This document shows positions 16,104 to 24,255 of a stretch of 64,000 bases of DNA, in pieces. Below the pieces are notes generated by a model. The model had not been told where the DNA came from and did not search any database. It saw nothing but the letters and a program-made list of their open reading frames with translations. The stretch is from DASSUC01 sp035650075 (lineage in GTDB: Bacteria > Actinomycetota > Actinomycetes > Mycobacteriales > Micromonosporaceae). The first letter of the stretch is position 1; every line of letters starts with the position of its first letter. The DNA lies in contig DASRII010000229.1 in NCBI GenBank assembly GCA_035650075.1, positions 27,055 through 91,054 of the forward strand. Reading direction: 5' to 3'. Both the position numbers and the translations under genes were made by a program.

Positions 16104-17215
16104 GACGAACCCAGCCGCGGCAGCAGCCACCGGCGGATGTCGAGGCTGTAGTCCTCCATCGGCGCGAACCAGCCCTGTCGGAAGCCCCGCGACGCCATGC
16201 CCCGCTGCACCGACTCGCAGATCGCCCAGTCCTGCCGGTTCACCAGGTCCCACAGCTCGGCCGCGTCGCTCGGGTCGAACCCGGCGCGGTCCACCTCGTC
16301 GGGGGCGAACAGCAGGTCGCAGACGATACGGGTATGGCCGGCCGCTGTGGGCCAGAGGGTGAACGCCGCGACGTGCTCCGCCGACAGGCTCAGCATCAGG
16401 TTCGGGTAGACCAGCTCGCCCTTGTGGCGTACCCGTTCCGCGTCGTCGAGCCCGGCGAACGGCGCGCGGTCCGAGGTGCCGGTCACCGTGAACGTCCAGG
16501 CGCCCTCGCGGTGCGGGATGCCCGAGTCCCAGTCCAGGTCCGCGCCACCCCGGCCGAACGCCGGGACCAGGCGGACCAACTCCGGGTGTACGCCGGCACA
16601 GTGGTAGCACTCGTTGTAGTTCTCGAGCACCACCTTGTAGTTCGCCCGCACCTCGTAGCGCAGCGTGCACCCGACGACCAGCGAGTCCAGAGGGTAGCGC
16701 CGTACCCGCTCCGGTACCCCGCCCAGGCTGTCGAGGAGCGATGGCCCCTCGGCGCCGGCCAGCCGCAGGAACAACCACCCGCCCCAGGCGCCGGCCTCCA
16801 GTTCGGTCAGGCCGAACTCCGCGGGCGTGAAGCCGGTGACGTCCTCGGTGTGCGGGGCGCGCAGCAGGCGGCCGGACAGGTCGTACGTCCACGAATGGTA
16901 GGGACAGCGCAGGGCGGCCGCCCGGCACGGGGCCGGCGTGCCCGCGGCGGGATCGACGGGGACGACCTGCGAGCCCCGGTGCCGGCACACGTTGTAGAAC
17001 GCCCGTAGGAGGCCGTCCCCGGCGCGGGTCACCAGTACGCTCTCCCCCGCCACGTCGACGACCGCGAGCCGCTCGCGGGTACCGTCGCCCAGCCCCCACG
17101 TCTCCAGGCGGCCGGCGCAGAACCACTCGCGACTGAGCACCCGGTCGACCTCGCGCGCCCAGTGCGCGTCGTCGGTGTAGTACGCGCCCGGCAGCGCGGC
17201 TTGCAGTGCGCCCAT
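16100..17215 (-). CDS. Rieske non-heme iron oxygenase (betaine demethylase type)
   Basis: 371 residues. The Rieske [2Fe-2S] ligands are Cys77/His79 in CRHRG and Cys104/His107 in CPYHSW. The mononuclear iron site lies in VLENYNECYHCAGVHPEL. Length and motif order match the choline monooxygenase / glycine betaine and proline betaine demethylase group, which removes an N-methyl group as formaldehyde. With the downstream MSOX-like oxidase it suggests stepwise demethylation of a quaternary amine. The family needs a ferredoxin reductase partner, and none is present nearby. Confidence 0.88.
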   Translation of the reverse strand: MGALQAALPGAYYTDDAHWAREVDRVLSREWFCAGRLETWGLGDGTRERLAVVDVAGESVLVTRAGDGLLRAFYNVCRHRGSQVVPVDPAAGTPAPCRAAALRCPYHSWTYDLSGRLLRAPHTEDVTGFTPAEFGLTELEAGAWGGWLFLRLAGAEGPSLLDSLGGVPERVRRYPLDSLVVGCTLRYEVRANYKVVLENYNECYHCAGVHPELVRLVPAFGRGGADLDWDSGIPHREGAWTFTVTGTSDRAPFAGLDDAERVRHKGELVYPNLMLSLSAEHVAAFTLWPTAAGHTRIVCDLLFAPDEVDRAGFDPSDAAELWDLVNRQDWAICESVQRGMASRGFRQGWFAPMEDYSLDIRRWLLPRLGSS

Positions 17216-17229
17216 GCGGCGCGATCCTA

Positions 17230-17249
17230 CTGACTGAGGGATCAGTTAG
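17230..17249. promoter_or_regulatory. Inverted repeat upstream of Rieske operon, likely operator
   Basis: CTGACTGA-GGGA-TCAGTTAG has 8-bp arms with one mismatch and lies 14 bp before the Rieske ATG. It has the size and form of a TetR-type operator; no regulator gene lies beside it. Confidence 0.6.
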
Positions 17250-17255
17250 GGAAGA

Positions 17256-18410
17256 TCACCCTTTGCTGTACTCCGCCCAGGGCATCGACCAGTCGGTCCA
17301 GCCGTTGCCGAACTGGACCTGCTCCTCGGTGCCCTTGACGGTGACCGGGTCGCCGATCCTCGTCTTGCCGAACAGCCACTGGGCGTTCTCGGTCGACATG
17401 TTGATGCAGCCGTGCGAGACGTTGCGCTCGCCCTGGTCGTCCACGGACCACGGGGCGGCGTGGATGAACTGCCCGCTCCAGGTGATGCGCTGGGCGAACT
17501 CGATGTCGGTGCGGTAGCGGTTGGCCGGGTTCGGATCCCTGGTGGTGTCGAACACCGTCTTCGCCAGCTTTTCCATCACGATCATCGTGCCGGACGACGA
17601 CGGCATGCTCGGCCGGCCCAAGCTGACCGGGATCGTCTTGGTCACCACGCCGTTCTCGGTGACGGTCATCTGCTTGGTGGCGTTGTCGACCTGCATCGTG
17701 AGCGCCGGTCCGATACTGGCGGAGACGGTCAGGTCGTTGCGGCCGTACCAGCCGTCGCCCATCGGCAGGCCGCCGGTGCGTACCGTCATGTTCAGCTTCG
17801 TACCGGGCTGCCAGAACTCCTTCGGTCGGTAGTGCACCTCGCGCGCGTTGTACCAGCGCCAGGCGCCCTCCTGCGGCGGCGTCGACTGGACGGTCAGCCG
17901 CTGCTGCACCGCGGCGCGCACGTCCTTCGGTACGTCCCGACCGAACTGGACGATCATCGGCATGCCGATGCCCACGACCATGTCGTCACCGACCACACTG
18001 GACACTCGGACCTGGTTCGCCGGCCGGGCCATCGTGGTGAACGCCGAGGTTGCCGTGGCCGGCTTCCCGTCGTCGCCGGTAGCGGTCACCGTCGCGGAGT
18101 ACTTCGTCGCGTACTTCAGCGCCTTGTCGGGCAGCCACGTCGTACCGTCGGATCGCAGGTTGCCGGCGATGGACGCCCCCGCCGCGTCCACGAGCGCGAC
18201 CTGAACGGACGTCGCGCGCTCGACGGTGAACTGGATCTCGATGCCGGCCGGCACGTCCGTCGCGCCGGCCTTCGGCGACACGATCGTGGCGGCCGCCACG
18301 GGCCCGGACTCCCGCCGCATGAACGGCTTGCTGCCGCCGCACGCGGAGAGGAACGCGAGCATGGTCGCGATAGCGAGGATGCCGATGCGCCGGCTCATGA
18401 GCTCGAACAC
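17256..18410 (-). CDS. L,D-transpeptidase lipoprotein
   Basis: 384 residues. A lipoprotein signal ends in LAFLSAC. Two Ig-like domains (about 45-255) precede a YkuD catalytic domain with the His...SHGCINMS active site, Cys335 being the nucleophile. It makes 3-3 cross-links in peptidoglycan outside the membrane, like LdtMt2. I prefer GTG 18410 over ATG 18398: a GGAGG site lies 8 nt before the GTG but 20 nt before the ATG. It lies divergent from a small lipoprotein gene. Confidence 0.92.
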   Translation of the reverse strand: MFELMSRRIGILAIATMLAFLSACGGSKPFMRRESGPVAAATIVSPKAGATDVPAGIEIQFTVERATSVQVALVDAAGASIAGNLRSDGTTWLPDKALKYATKYSATVTATGDDGKPATATSAFTTMARPANQVRVSSVVGDDMVVGIGMPMIVQFGRDVPKDVRAAVQQRLTVQSTPPQEGAWRWYNAREVHYRPKEFWQPGTKLNMTVRTGGLPMGDGWYGRNDLTVSASIGPALTMQVDNATKQMTVTENGVVTKTIPVSLGRPSMPSSSGTMIVMEKLAKTVFDTTRDPNPANRYRTDIEFAQRITWSGQFIHAAPWSVDDQGERNVSHGCINMSTENAQWLFGKTRIGDPVTVKGTEEQVQFGNGWTDWSMPWAEYSKG

Positions 18411-18489
18411 GATCCCATCCTCCCTCGCCGCGGCCACGATGGCATCCCGGCATCGGGAACCCCCGCGTCCAGCCGCGCCTCGTACAGAC

Positions 18490-18936
18490 ATGAGGGTAAG
18501 CGCCGTACCGATGGTTGTCGCGCTGTTGCTGGCCGGATGCACGTCGGCCCCGACCCCGCCGCCGGCGTGCGCGTCCCAGGTCCGCGACGACGCCATCCCG
18601 GAGTGGGCCCGTGGGGGCTTCACCGGCGACACGCGGATGCCGCACGTCATGGGCGAGCACGGCGACATCGTCGCGATCCTGTTCGGGTACCCGCTGAGCC
18701 AACCGCCACGCCAGGGCGTCAGCAACAAGATCCTCTGGGTCGCCCGCGAGCCGACCCAGGGCGACCCGATGCGCATCGAGGCCCGGCTCGCCGGTACCGG
18801 CGCACCGGTGGCTCGGGAGGTGCCCGGCGGGCCGGGTCCGTCCATTGTGGACATGCCGCAGGCCGGGTGCTGGCGGTTCGCGCTGAGTTGGTTCGGACGG
18901 ACGGACTCCGTCGACCTGAGCTACGGAGCGCCGTAA
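18490..18936 (+). CDS. Small lipoprotein, unknown function
   Basis: 148 residues. The lipoprotein signal VVALLLAGC is followed by a Pro/Thr spacer. The globular part has WARGGFTGDTRMPHVMG, ILWVAREPT and a C-terminal AGCWRFALSWFGRTDSVDL that pairs with an earlier Cys. The pattern is familiar from conserved actinobacterial lipoproteins, but I cannot name a function. It is divergent from the L,D-transpeptidase, so a cell-wall or surface role is plausible. A strong hairpin follows its stop. Confidence 0.8.
   Translation: MRVSAVPMVVALLLAGCTSAPTPPPACASQVRDDAIPEWARGGFTGDTRMPHVMGEHGDIVAILFGYPLSQPPRQGVSNKILWVAREPTQGDPMRIEARLAGTGAPVAREVPGGPGPSIVDMPQAGCWRFALSWFGRTDSVDLSYGAP
18840..18852. repeat. Dispersed palindrome GTCCATTGTGGAC
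   Basis: Full-arm copy in the lipoprotein gene. It is read as TCC-ATT-GTG-GAC (Ser-Ile-Val-Asp), with the rare ATT codon. Confidence 0.75.
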
Positions 18937-18942
18937 CGCCGA

Positions 18943-18982
18943 GGGCCCGGACGGGGGTGGGCGGTCCCACCCGTCCGGGCCC
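18943..18982. terminator. Strong GC-rich hairpin terminator
   Basis: Arms GGGCCCGGACGGG...TGGG and CCCACCC-GTCCGGGCCC enclose a CGGT loop just after the lipoprotein stop. It probably also ends transcription of the convergent quinone oxidoreductase gene. Confidence 0.8.
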
Positions 18983-19042
18983 GGGTCGTCATCGGTCAGG
19001 GGTCGATGACGACGGTGACTGGTCTGTCGACACCGTTTCGTG

Positions 19043-19978
19043 CTAGGAGATCGTCACGGACAGCTTGCCGAGCGTTCCCGCGGCGAAGTCGTCGAATGCC
19101 TTCGGCACCTCGTCGAGCGAGTACGAGCGCTGGATCGGGATCCGCAGCCGGCCCGCGGTGATTTCGCCAGCGAGTGACTCGAGCAGCTCGCGGTCGGGCG
19201 ATGCGATCACGGACGTGGCGGCGATCTCGCGACCGACGAACTGGTCCGGAAGGATGCCGAGCAGGCTGGCGAGCCGACCTCCGGCCGACAACAGGCCGGC
19301 CAGCGCGCTGGGGTCGCCGGCCAGATGCAGCACGACGTCCACCCCGTCCGGCGCGAGCGCGCGTACCTGGGCGGGCACGTCCAGGGTGTAGTCCACGACG
19401 TAGGTGGCTCCCAGCTCGCGGACGTGGTCGGACTCGGCACCGGGCGTGGCCGTGGCGATGACCGTCGCGCCCCGAGCCGCGAGCAGCTGCAGGGCGAACG
19501 CGCCCACCCCTCCGGTGGCGCCGGAAACGAGCACCAGGTCGCCCTCCCGCGGATCAGTCGCATTTATGACACCGACGGCGGCTGCCCCGGCGAGCCCGAT
19601 GACACCGGCCGTGCGGTGGTCCAGCCCGGCGGGCATCGGCGCGACGGCGTAGCTGGCCGGAACGACGACGTACTCCCCCAATGCGCCGGCGCTCAGCGGC
19701 TGGTGACTCATGACGACACCGAAGACTTCGCTGCCGGGAGCGAACTCGGTCACGCCGTCGCCGATCTGGTCCACCGTGCCGGCGAAGTCCTTGCCCAGCA
19801 CGACCGGGAACCGGTGTTCCAGCATGCCCGCGAAGTACCCGCGATGCAGCGCGGTGTCGAACCCGTTCAGCGACGAGGAGCGGACCCGGATCCGAATCTC
19901 TCCCTCGCCGGCGTGGGGCGTCTCGACCTCCGTCAACATCGGCCCCGATCCCAGGCTCGCGGTCACCACTGCGCGCAT
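19043..19978 (-). CDS. NADPH:quinone oxidoreductase-like MDR protein
   Basis: 311 residues of the zinc-free medium-chain dehydrogenase/reductase family. A GroES-like domain (FPVVLGKDFAGTV) precedes a Rossmann domain with VSGATGGVGAFALQLL at about 155-170. The zinc ligands of alcohol dehydrogenases are absent. It reduces quinones or activated enones with NADPH in the cytoplasm. A GGAGAG site precedes ATG 19978. The 150-bp region upstream, shared with the divergent SRPBCC gene, holds one copy of the dispersed palindrome near 20000. Confidence 0.9.
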   Translation of the reverse strand: MRAVVTASLGSGPMLTEVETPHAGEGEIRIRVRSSSLNGFDTALHRGYFAGMLEHRFPVVLGKDFAGTVDQIGDGVTEFAPGSEVFGVVMSHQPLSAGALGEYVVVPASYAVAPMPAGLDHRTAGVIGLAGAAAVGVINATDPREGDLVLVSGATGGVGAFALQLLAARGATVIATATPGAESDHVRELGATYVVDYTLDVPAQVRALAPDGVDVVLHLAGDPSALAGLLSAGGRLASLLGILPDQFVGREIAATSVIASPDRELLESLAGEITAGRLRIPIQRSYSLDEVPKAFDDFAAGTLGKLSVTIS

Positions 19979-20128
19979 TGTCTCTCCTCGCTACCGACAC
20001 ACCACTGTGGACGGAGCACCCCAGGGCGTGCCGACACTAACCGCGACCCGACGGTCACCGGCACCGTCCGTCCCAGCGGGCATGACCGCCGAATGTCCAT
20101 CCGCGGCTGTGCCGTTCGTCGTGGGGTC

Positions 20129-20638
20129 ATGGATACCGAACGAGATGTCGTCACGGGCGCGAGTACCGAGGTGGAGCTGGTCGTGGACCGGCCGATCGAG
20201 GAGGTATGGGCACTGGTGACCGATGTGAGCAGAATCGGCGAGTGGAGTCCGGAGTGCGTCTTCGCGGCCTGGCGGCCGGGGCAGGATGAGCTGCCGCGGG
20301 TGGGCGCGTGGTTCGACGCCCGCAACGAGTACGCCGACGGGTACAACGCAACCGTCGAGTGTGTGGTCACCGCCGCCGAGCGGCCTTCGGTCTTCGAGTG
20401 GGTGGTACTGGACGACGACCTCGATACCGCCCGACCCGGGTCGATCTGGCGCTACGAGCTCGAGCCGGACGAACGGGGGCAGGGCACCCGGGTCCGGCAC
20501 CGCTTCACGCACGGTCCGGGCATGACCGGGCTGCGGGAGGGCGCACATGCGGTGGTGGACCGCCGGCTCGCGCAGCTGAACCGCAACATGACGGCTACCC
20601 TGCACGCGATGGTCGATGCGAAGGAGACACGGGGATGA
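20129..20638 (+). CDS. SRPBCC (polyketide cyclase/START-like) protein
   Basis: 169 residues with a helix-grip fold: VELVVDRPIEEVWALVTDVSRIGEWSPE at the start and a long C-terminal helix (GLREGAHAVVDRRLAQLNRNM). It binds a hydrophobic ligand; the reaction is unknown. Its stop overlaps the DGPF gene start (ATGA). It is the first gene of a three-gene operon ending in an ECF42 sigma factor, so it may be an output or sensor part of that system. Confidence 0.87.
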   Translation: MDTERDVVTGASTEVELVVDRPIEEVWALVTDVSRIGEWSPECVFAAWRPGQDELPRVGAWFDARNEYADGYNATVECVVTAAERPSVFEWVVLDDDLDTARPGSIWRYELEPDERGQGTRVRHRFTHGPGMTGLREGAHAVVDRRLAQLNRNMTATLHAMVDAKETRG

Positions 20639-20970
20639 AGTTCATGCTTTTCGTCTGCGTCGACGCCGCGGTCGTCGAGAGGCTGCCGGACGAACCGGAC
20701 CGCGACGAACCCATGCCGTGGGCCGACGAGCTCGACGCGGCGGGCATCCGGCTCGACGGGGACCAGCTGCGGCCGCCGCGGGACGCGACAACGGTCCGGG
20801 TACGGGGCGGCGAGGTGCTGCTCGGCGACGGACCCTTCGCCGAGACGAAGGAAGTCATCATCGGGTACGACGTCATCGAGTGCGCGGACCTCGACGAGGC
20901 CGTCGCGATCGCGGCGAAGCATCCGGTCGCGCACAACGGTCTGATCGAGATCCGGCCGTTCTACGGGTGA
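20635..20970 (+). CDS. DGPF (YCII-related) protein of the ECF42 system
   Basis: 111 residues with the diagnostic LGDGPFAETKEVIIGY motif of DGPF/YCII proteins, which are the standard neighbours of ECF42 sigma factors. It overlaps both neighbours (ATGA on the left, GTGA on the right), so the three proteins are made together. Its role in sigma control is not settled for the family; no anti-sigma factor is present. Confidence 0.92.
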   Translation: MKFMLFVCVDAAVVERLPDEPDRDEPMPWADELDAAGIRLDGDQLRPPRDATTVRVRGGEVLLGDGPFAETKEVIIGYDVIECADLDEAVAIAAKHPVAHNGLIEIRPFYG

Positions 20971-22220
20971 ACGTCGAAGAGGTCGTCGCGGACACGTTCC
21001 GGCAGGAGTGGAGCCGGATCGTGGCCACGCTGATCCGCGTGACCGGCGACTGGGATCTGGCCGAGGAGTGCGCACAGGACGCGTTCGCGCAGGCGTTGGC
21101 CCGGTGGCCGGGCGACGGGGTACCGCGCCGGCCCGGCGCGTGGATCCTCACCGCCGCCCGGAACCGGGCCATCGACCGGCTCCGCCGGCGCAACGTCGAG
21201 ACCGCCAAGCTGCGGGAGATCGCCGTGATCGGTGAACCGGACCGGGTCGCCGACCCCAGCGGGATCGGCGACGACCGGCTGCGGCTGCTCTACACCTGCT
21301 GCCACCCGGCGCTCGCGCTGGAGGCCAGGGTCGCGTTGACGCTGCGGACACTCGCCGGTCTGACGACCGCCGAGATAGCCCGGGCCTGCCTGGTCTCCGA
21401 GGCCACGATGGCCAAGCGACTGGTACGGGCCAAGGCGCGCATCCGCAACGCCGGCATTCCGTACCGGGTACCGTCGGCCGATCTGCTTCCGGCGCGTACG
21501 TCCGGCGTACTCGCGGTGTTGTACCTGCTGTTCAACGAAGGCTATGCGGCGACGGCAGGTGCGGACCTGGTACGGCCGGATCTGTCTGCCGAAGCGATCC
21601 GGTTGGCCCGCCTGCTCGCGCAGCTGATGCCCGGCGAACCCGAGGCCCTTGGGCTGCTCGCCCTCATGCTGTTGCACGACGCGCGGCGCGATGCCCGCGT
21701 CGACGGCGACGGCCGGCTCGTGACGCTCGAGGACCAGGACCGGACACGTTGGCGGCGCGACGAGATCGACGATGGCGTAGCGGTGCTCGAGTCGGCGCTC
21801 GACCGCGGCGATGTCGGGCCCTACCAACTGCAGGCGCTGATCGCGGCCTGCCATGCCACCGCGGAGACCGCGGCGGACACCGACTGGGCCGGCATAACGC
21901 GGTTGTACGAGCGGCTGATGGCGGTGCTGCCGTCGCCGGTCGTGGCGCTGAACCACGCGGTGGCGGTCGCGATGTCGGACGGTCCCGCCGCCGGACTGGC
22001 TCTCGTCGAGCGGCTCGAAGTGGACGGCCGGCTCGCCGGGTACCACCTGTTGCCGGCGGCCCGGGCCGATCTGCTGCGGCGGCTCGGCCGGCACGACGAG
22101 GCCGCGGCGGCGTACCGGTCGGCTATCGAGCTGGCGGACACCGTGCCCGTCCGCGAGCACCTCGCCGGCCGCTTGGTCGCGCTTCAAGCGCCGTTGCAGC
22201 GCCGTTTCAGTCCCCCCTGA
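20967..22220 (+). CDS. ECF42-group RNA polymerase sigma factor
   Basis: 417 residues. Regions sigma2 (EECAQDAFAQALARWP, NRAIDRLRRR) and sigma4 (LTTAEIARACLVSEATMAKRLVRAKARI) occupy about 1-175. They are followed by the long C-terminal TPR-like extension that defines ECF42; it contains YLLFNEGYAATAG and LVALNHAVAVAMSDG. The extension is thought to regulate activity in place of an anti-sigma factor. GTG 20967 overlaps the DGPF stop (GTGA). Downstream targets are probably the operon itself plus oxidative or antibiotic stress genes, which cannot be read here. Confidence 0.93.
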   Translation: MNVEEVVADTFRQEWSRIVATLIRVTGDWDLAEECAQDAFAQALARWPGDGVPRRPGAWILTAARNRAIDRLRRRNVETAKLREIAVIGEPDRVADPSGIGDDRLRLLYTCCHPALALEARVALTLRTLAGLTTAEIARACLVSEATMAKRLVRAKARIRNAGIPYRVPSADLLPARTSGVLAVLYLLFNEGYAATAGADLVRPDLSAEAIRLARLLAQLMPGEPEALGLLALMLLHDARRDARVDGDGRLVTLEDQDRTRWRRDEIDDGVAVLESALDRGDVGPYQLQALIAACHATAETAADTDWAGITRLYERLMAVLPSPVVALNHAVAVAMSDGPAAGLALVERLEVDGRLAGYHLLPAARADLLRRLGRHDEAAAAYRSAIELADTVPVREHLAGRLVALQAPLQRRFSPP

Positions 22221-22268
22221 CAGTCTCGCCCGGTCCAGGGACGTGCCTGGCCGAGCGAGGGAGTCGAC

Positions 22269-24212
22269 GTGACTGTTCCTACCACCGTGGCGGCCTCCGG
22301 GCTGCGGCGCAGCTTGCTGTTTGCCGCTGCCTTGCTGGTCGCTCTCATACCAACCGCCGCCGGGGCCGCGCAGCCTGGTTCGATCCTGGGGGCGCCGCCG
22401 ATCAGCTGGCTCGGCGGCGGCACGATCGGCGTCCAGGGCATCGCCGTATCGCCGGACGGCCAGACGCTGGCGACCGCCGCCGGTGACAACACCGTGAAGC
22501 TGTGGCGGGTCTCCGACCAACGGCTCATCCGCACGTTGGTGGGCCACCAATCCACCGTCTCGTCGGTCGCGTTCAGCCCGAACGGGCAGTTCGTCGCGTC
22601 CGGTGGGGACGAGGCCCTCGGCAGCTCGATCGGCCACGTGAAGCTGTGGCGGGTCTCGGATGGTGCTTTCCTGTTCGACTTCAAGGTGCCGGCCGGTAGC
22701 GGCCTGGCGTATTCGGTAGCCGTATCGCCGGACGGCACGCTGCTGGCCAGCGCCCACGCGAACGGGAACATCTACCTGCTCCGGATGTCCGACGGCGCTT
22801 TGGTGCGCACCCTGTCCGGTCACACCGACCAGGTGTTCGCCGTGGCGTTCTCGCCGGACGGCACGATGCTCGCGTCCGGCAGCGGCGACCGGACGGTCCG
22901 GATCTGGCGGGTGTCGACCGGTACGCAACTGCGCCGGTTGACCGGGCACACCTTCCTGGTGACCGCCGTCGCGTTCTCCCCGGACGGGACGACGCTGGCC
23001 TCCGGCAGCTTCGACACCACGGTCAAGCTGTGGCGGACATCCAACTTCAGCCTGATCCGGACGCTCACGCACCCCGACGCGGTGTCCACTGTGGCCTTTT
23101 CGGCGGACAGCCAGACGCTCGCCTCGGGCGGGTCGAACTTCGACACCCGGCTGTGGCGGGTCTCGACCGGTGTGCTGCTGCGTACGCTGCCGGGTTCGCA
23201 GAAGCACTCCGTGAGCAGCCTGCGGTTCATCGGGTCGGCCACGATCGCGGCCGGCGGCTTCGACGGTCACGGCCGGCTCTGGCGGGCGGCCGACGGCGGG
23301 CTGCGGGCGACGTTCGGGGAACACACCGCCGCGGTACGCGGCGCGGCGTTCTCGCCGGACGGAACCGTGTTGGCATCGGCCGGCGACGACACACTCGCCA
23401 AGCTGTGGCGCGCGGCCGACGGCGTGGTGCTGCGGACGCTCGACGGGCACACCGATGTCGTCAACGCGGTCGCGTTCGCGCCCGACGGTGCCCGGGTGGC
23501 GACCGCGGCCGGATCGCCGCCACCGTTCACCACGGACACCAGGATCAACGTGTGGTCCACGAGTGGCACGCTGCTCAGCGTTCTGGCCGGGCACGGCGGC
23601 GGCAGTACCGGGGTGGCGTTCTCCGCGGACGGGCAGACGATCGTCTCCTCCGGACGGGACAACACCCTGCGGTTCTGGCGGGCATCCGACGGTACGCTGC
23701 TGCGCGCGGTGACCGCCGGCTCCCCCAACGGCGCGCTGGCGATCTCCCGGGACCGCCTGATCGTGGCGGTCCCCGGTGCCGGCACGGCCGTCAACATCTA
23801 CTCCACTGTGGACGGTACGTTGCTGCGTACCGCGCACACCACATCGGCCACGGTCAGCTCGCTGTCCTTCTCGGGGGACGGCAGCCTGCTGGCCGCCGGA
23901 GAGGACGCGTTCGGCAACAACGTCGAGATCTTCCGGGTCGCCGACGCCACGCTCGTCCGGACTCTCGCCGGAGACCCGAACGGCTTCGTGCAGGGTGTCG
24001 CGTTCGCACCCAACGGGGCGACGCTCGCCTCGGGCTCGGGGTTCTCCCACGTGATCCAGCTGTGGGACCCGGCGACTGGGGTCCTGCGGGCCGAGTTCGA
24101 CTCCGAGACCGGCGCGGGTCCGTTCCCGTCGCTGCCGCTGGCGTACTCGCCGGACAGCAGCCAACTCGGCTATGGCCGGGGCGATGCCACCGTGGTTCTC
24201 GCCCGGCCGTGA
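22269..24212 (+). CDS. Secreted WD40 beta-propeller protein
   Basis: 647 residues. A signal peptide (LLFAAALLVALIPTAAGAA) is followed by about 14 WD40 blades, each ending like TVKLWRVSDG, enough for two seven-bladed propellers. Blades 1-8 are close to consensus and 9-14 are more diverged. GTG 22269 has a GAGGGAG site. Exported WD40 proteins act as binding platforms; there is no catalytic domain and no anchor. The next gene on the other strand is the SARP regulator, with a shared terminator between them. Confidence 0.9.
   Translation: MTVPTTVAASGLRRSLLFAAALLVALIPTAAGAAQPGSILGAPPISWLGGGTIGVQGIAVSPDGQTLATAAGDNTVKLWRVSDQRLIRTLVGHQSTVSSVAFSPNGQFVASGGDEALGSSIGHVKLWRVSDGAFLFDFKVPAGSGLAYSVAVSPDGTLLASAHANGNIYLLRMSDGALVRTLSGHTDQVFAVAFSPDGTMLASGSGDRTVRIWRVSTGTQLRRLTGHTFLVTAVAFSPDGTTLASGSFDTTVKLWRTSNFSLIRTLTHPDAVSTVAFSADSQTLASGGSNFDTRLWRVSTGVLLRTLPGSQKHSVSSLRFIGSATIAAGGFDGHGRLWRAADGGLRATFGEHTAAVRGAAFSPDGTVLASAGDDTLAKLWRAADGVVLRTLDGHTDVVNAVAFAPDGARVATAAGSPPPFTTDTRINVWSTSGTLLSVLAGHGGGSTGVAFSADGQTIVSSGRDNTLRFWRASDGTLLRAVTAGSPNGALAISRDRLIVAVPGAGTAVNIYSTVDGTLLRTAHTTSATVSSLSFSGDGSLLAAGEDAFGNNVEIFRVADATLVRTLAGDPNGFVQGVAFAPNGATLASGSGFSHVIQLWDPATGVLRAEFDSETGAGPFPSLPLAYSPDSSQLGYGRGDATVVLARP
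23802..23813. repeat. Dispersed palindrome TCCACTGTGGAC
   Basis: Near-complete copy in the WD40 gene, read TCC-ACT-GTG-GAC (Ser-Thr-Val-Asp). A second copy in the same gene at 23083-23095 (GTCCACTGTGGCC) replaces the last Asp codon. Confidence 0.75.
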
Positions 24213-24228
24213 CCGGATCGATCGTGCC

Positions 24229-24255
24229 GCCGTGCCGTGGTCACCACGGCACGGC
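24229..24255. terminator. Bidirectional terminator holding a stop codon in its loop
   Basis: A perfect 12-bp stem (GCCGTGCCGTGG and its complement) has a TCA loop. On the minus strand the loop is the TGA stop of the SARP gene. The hairpin lies between the convergent WD40 and SARP genes. Confidence 0.8.
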
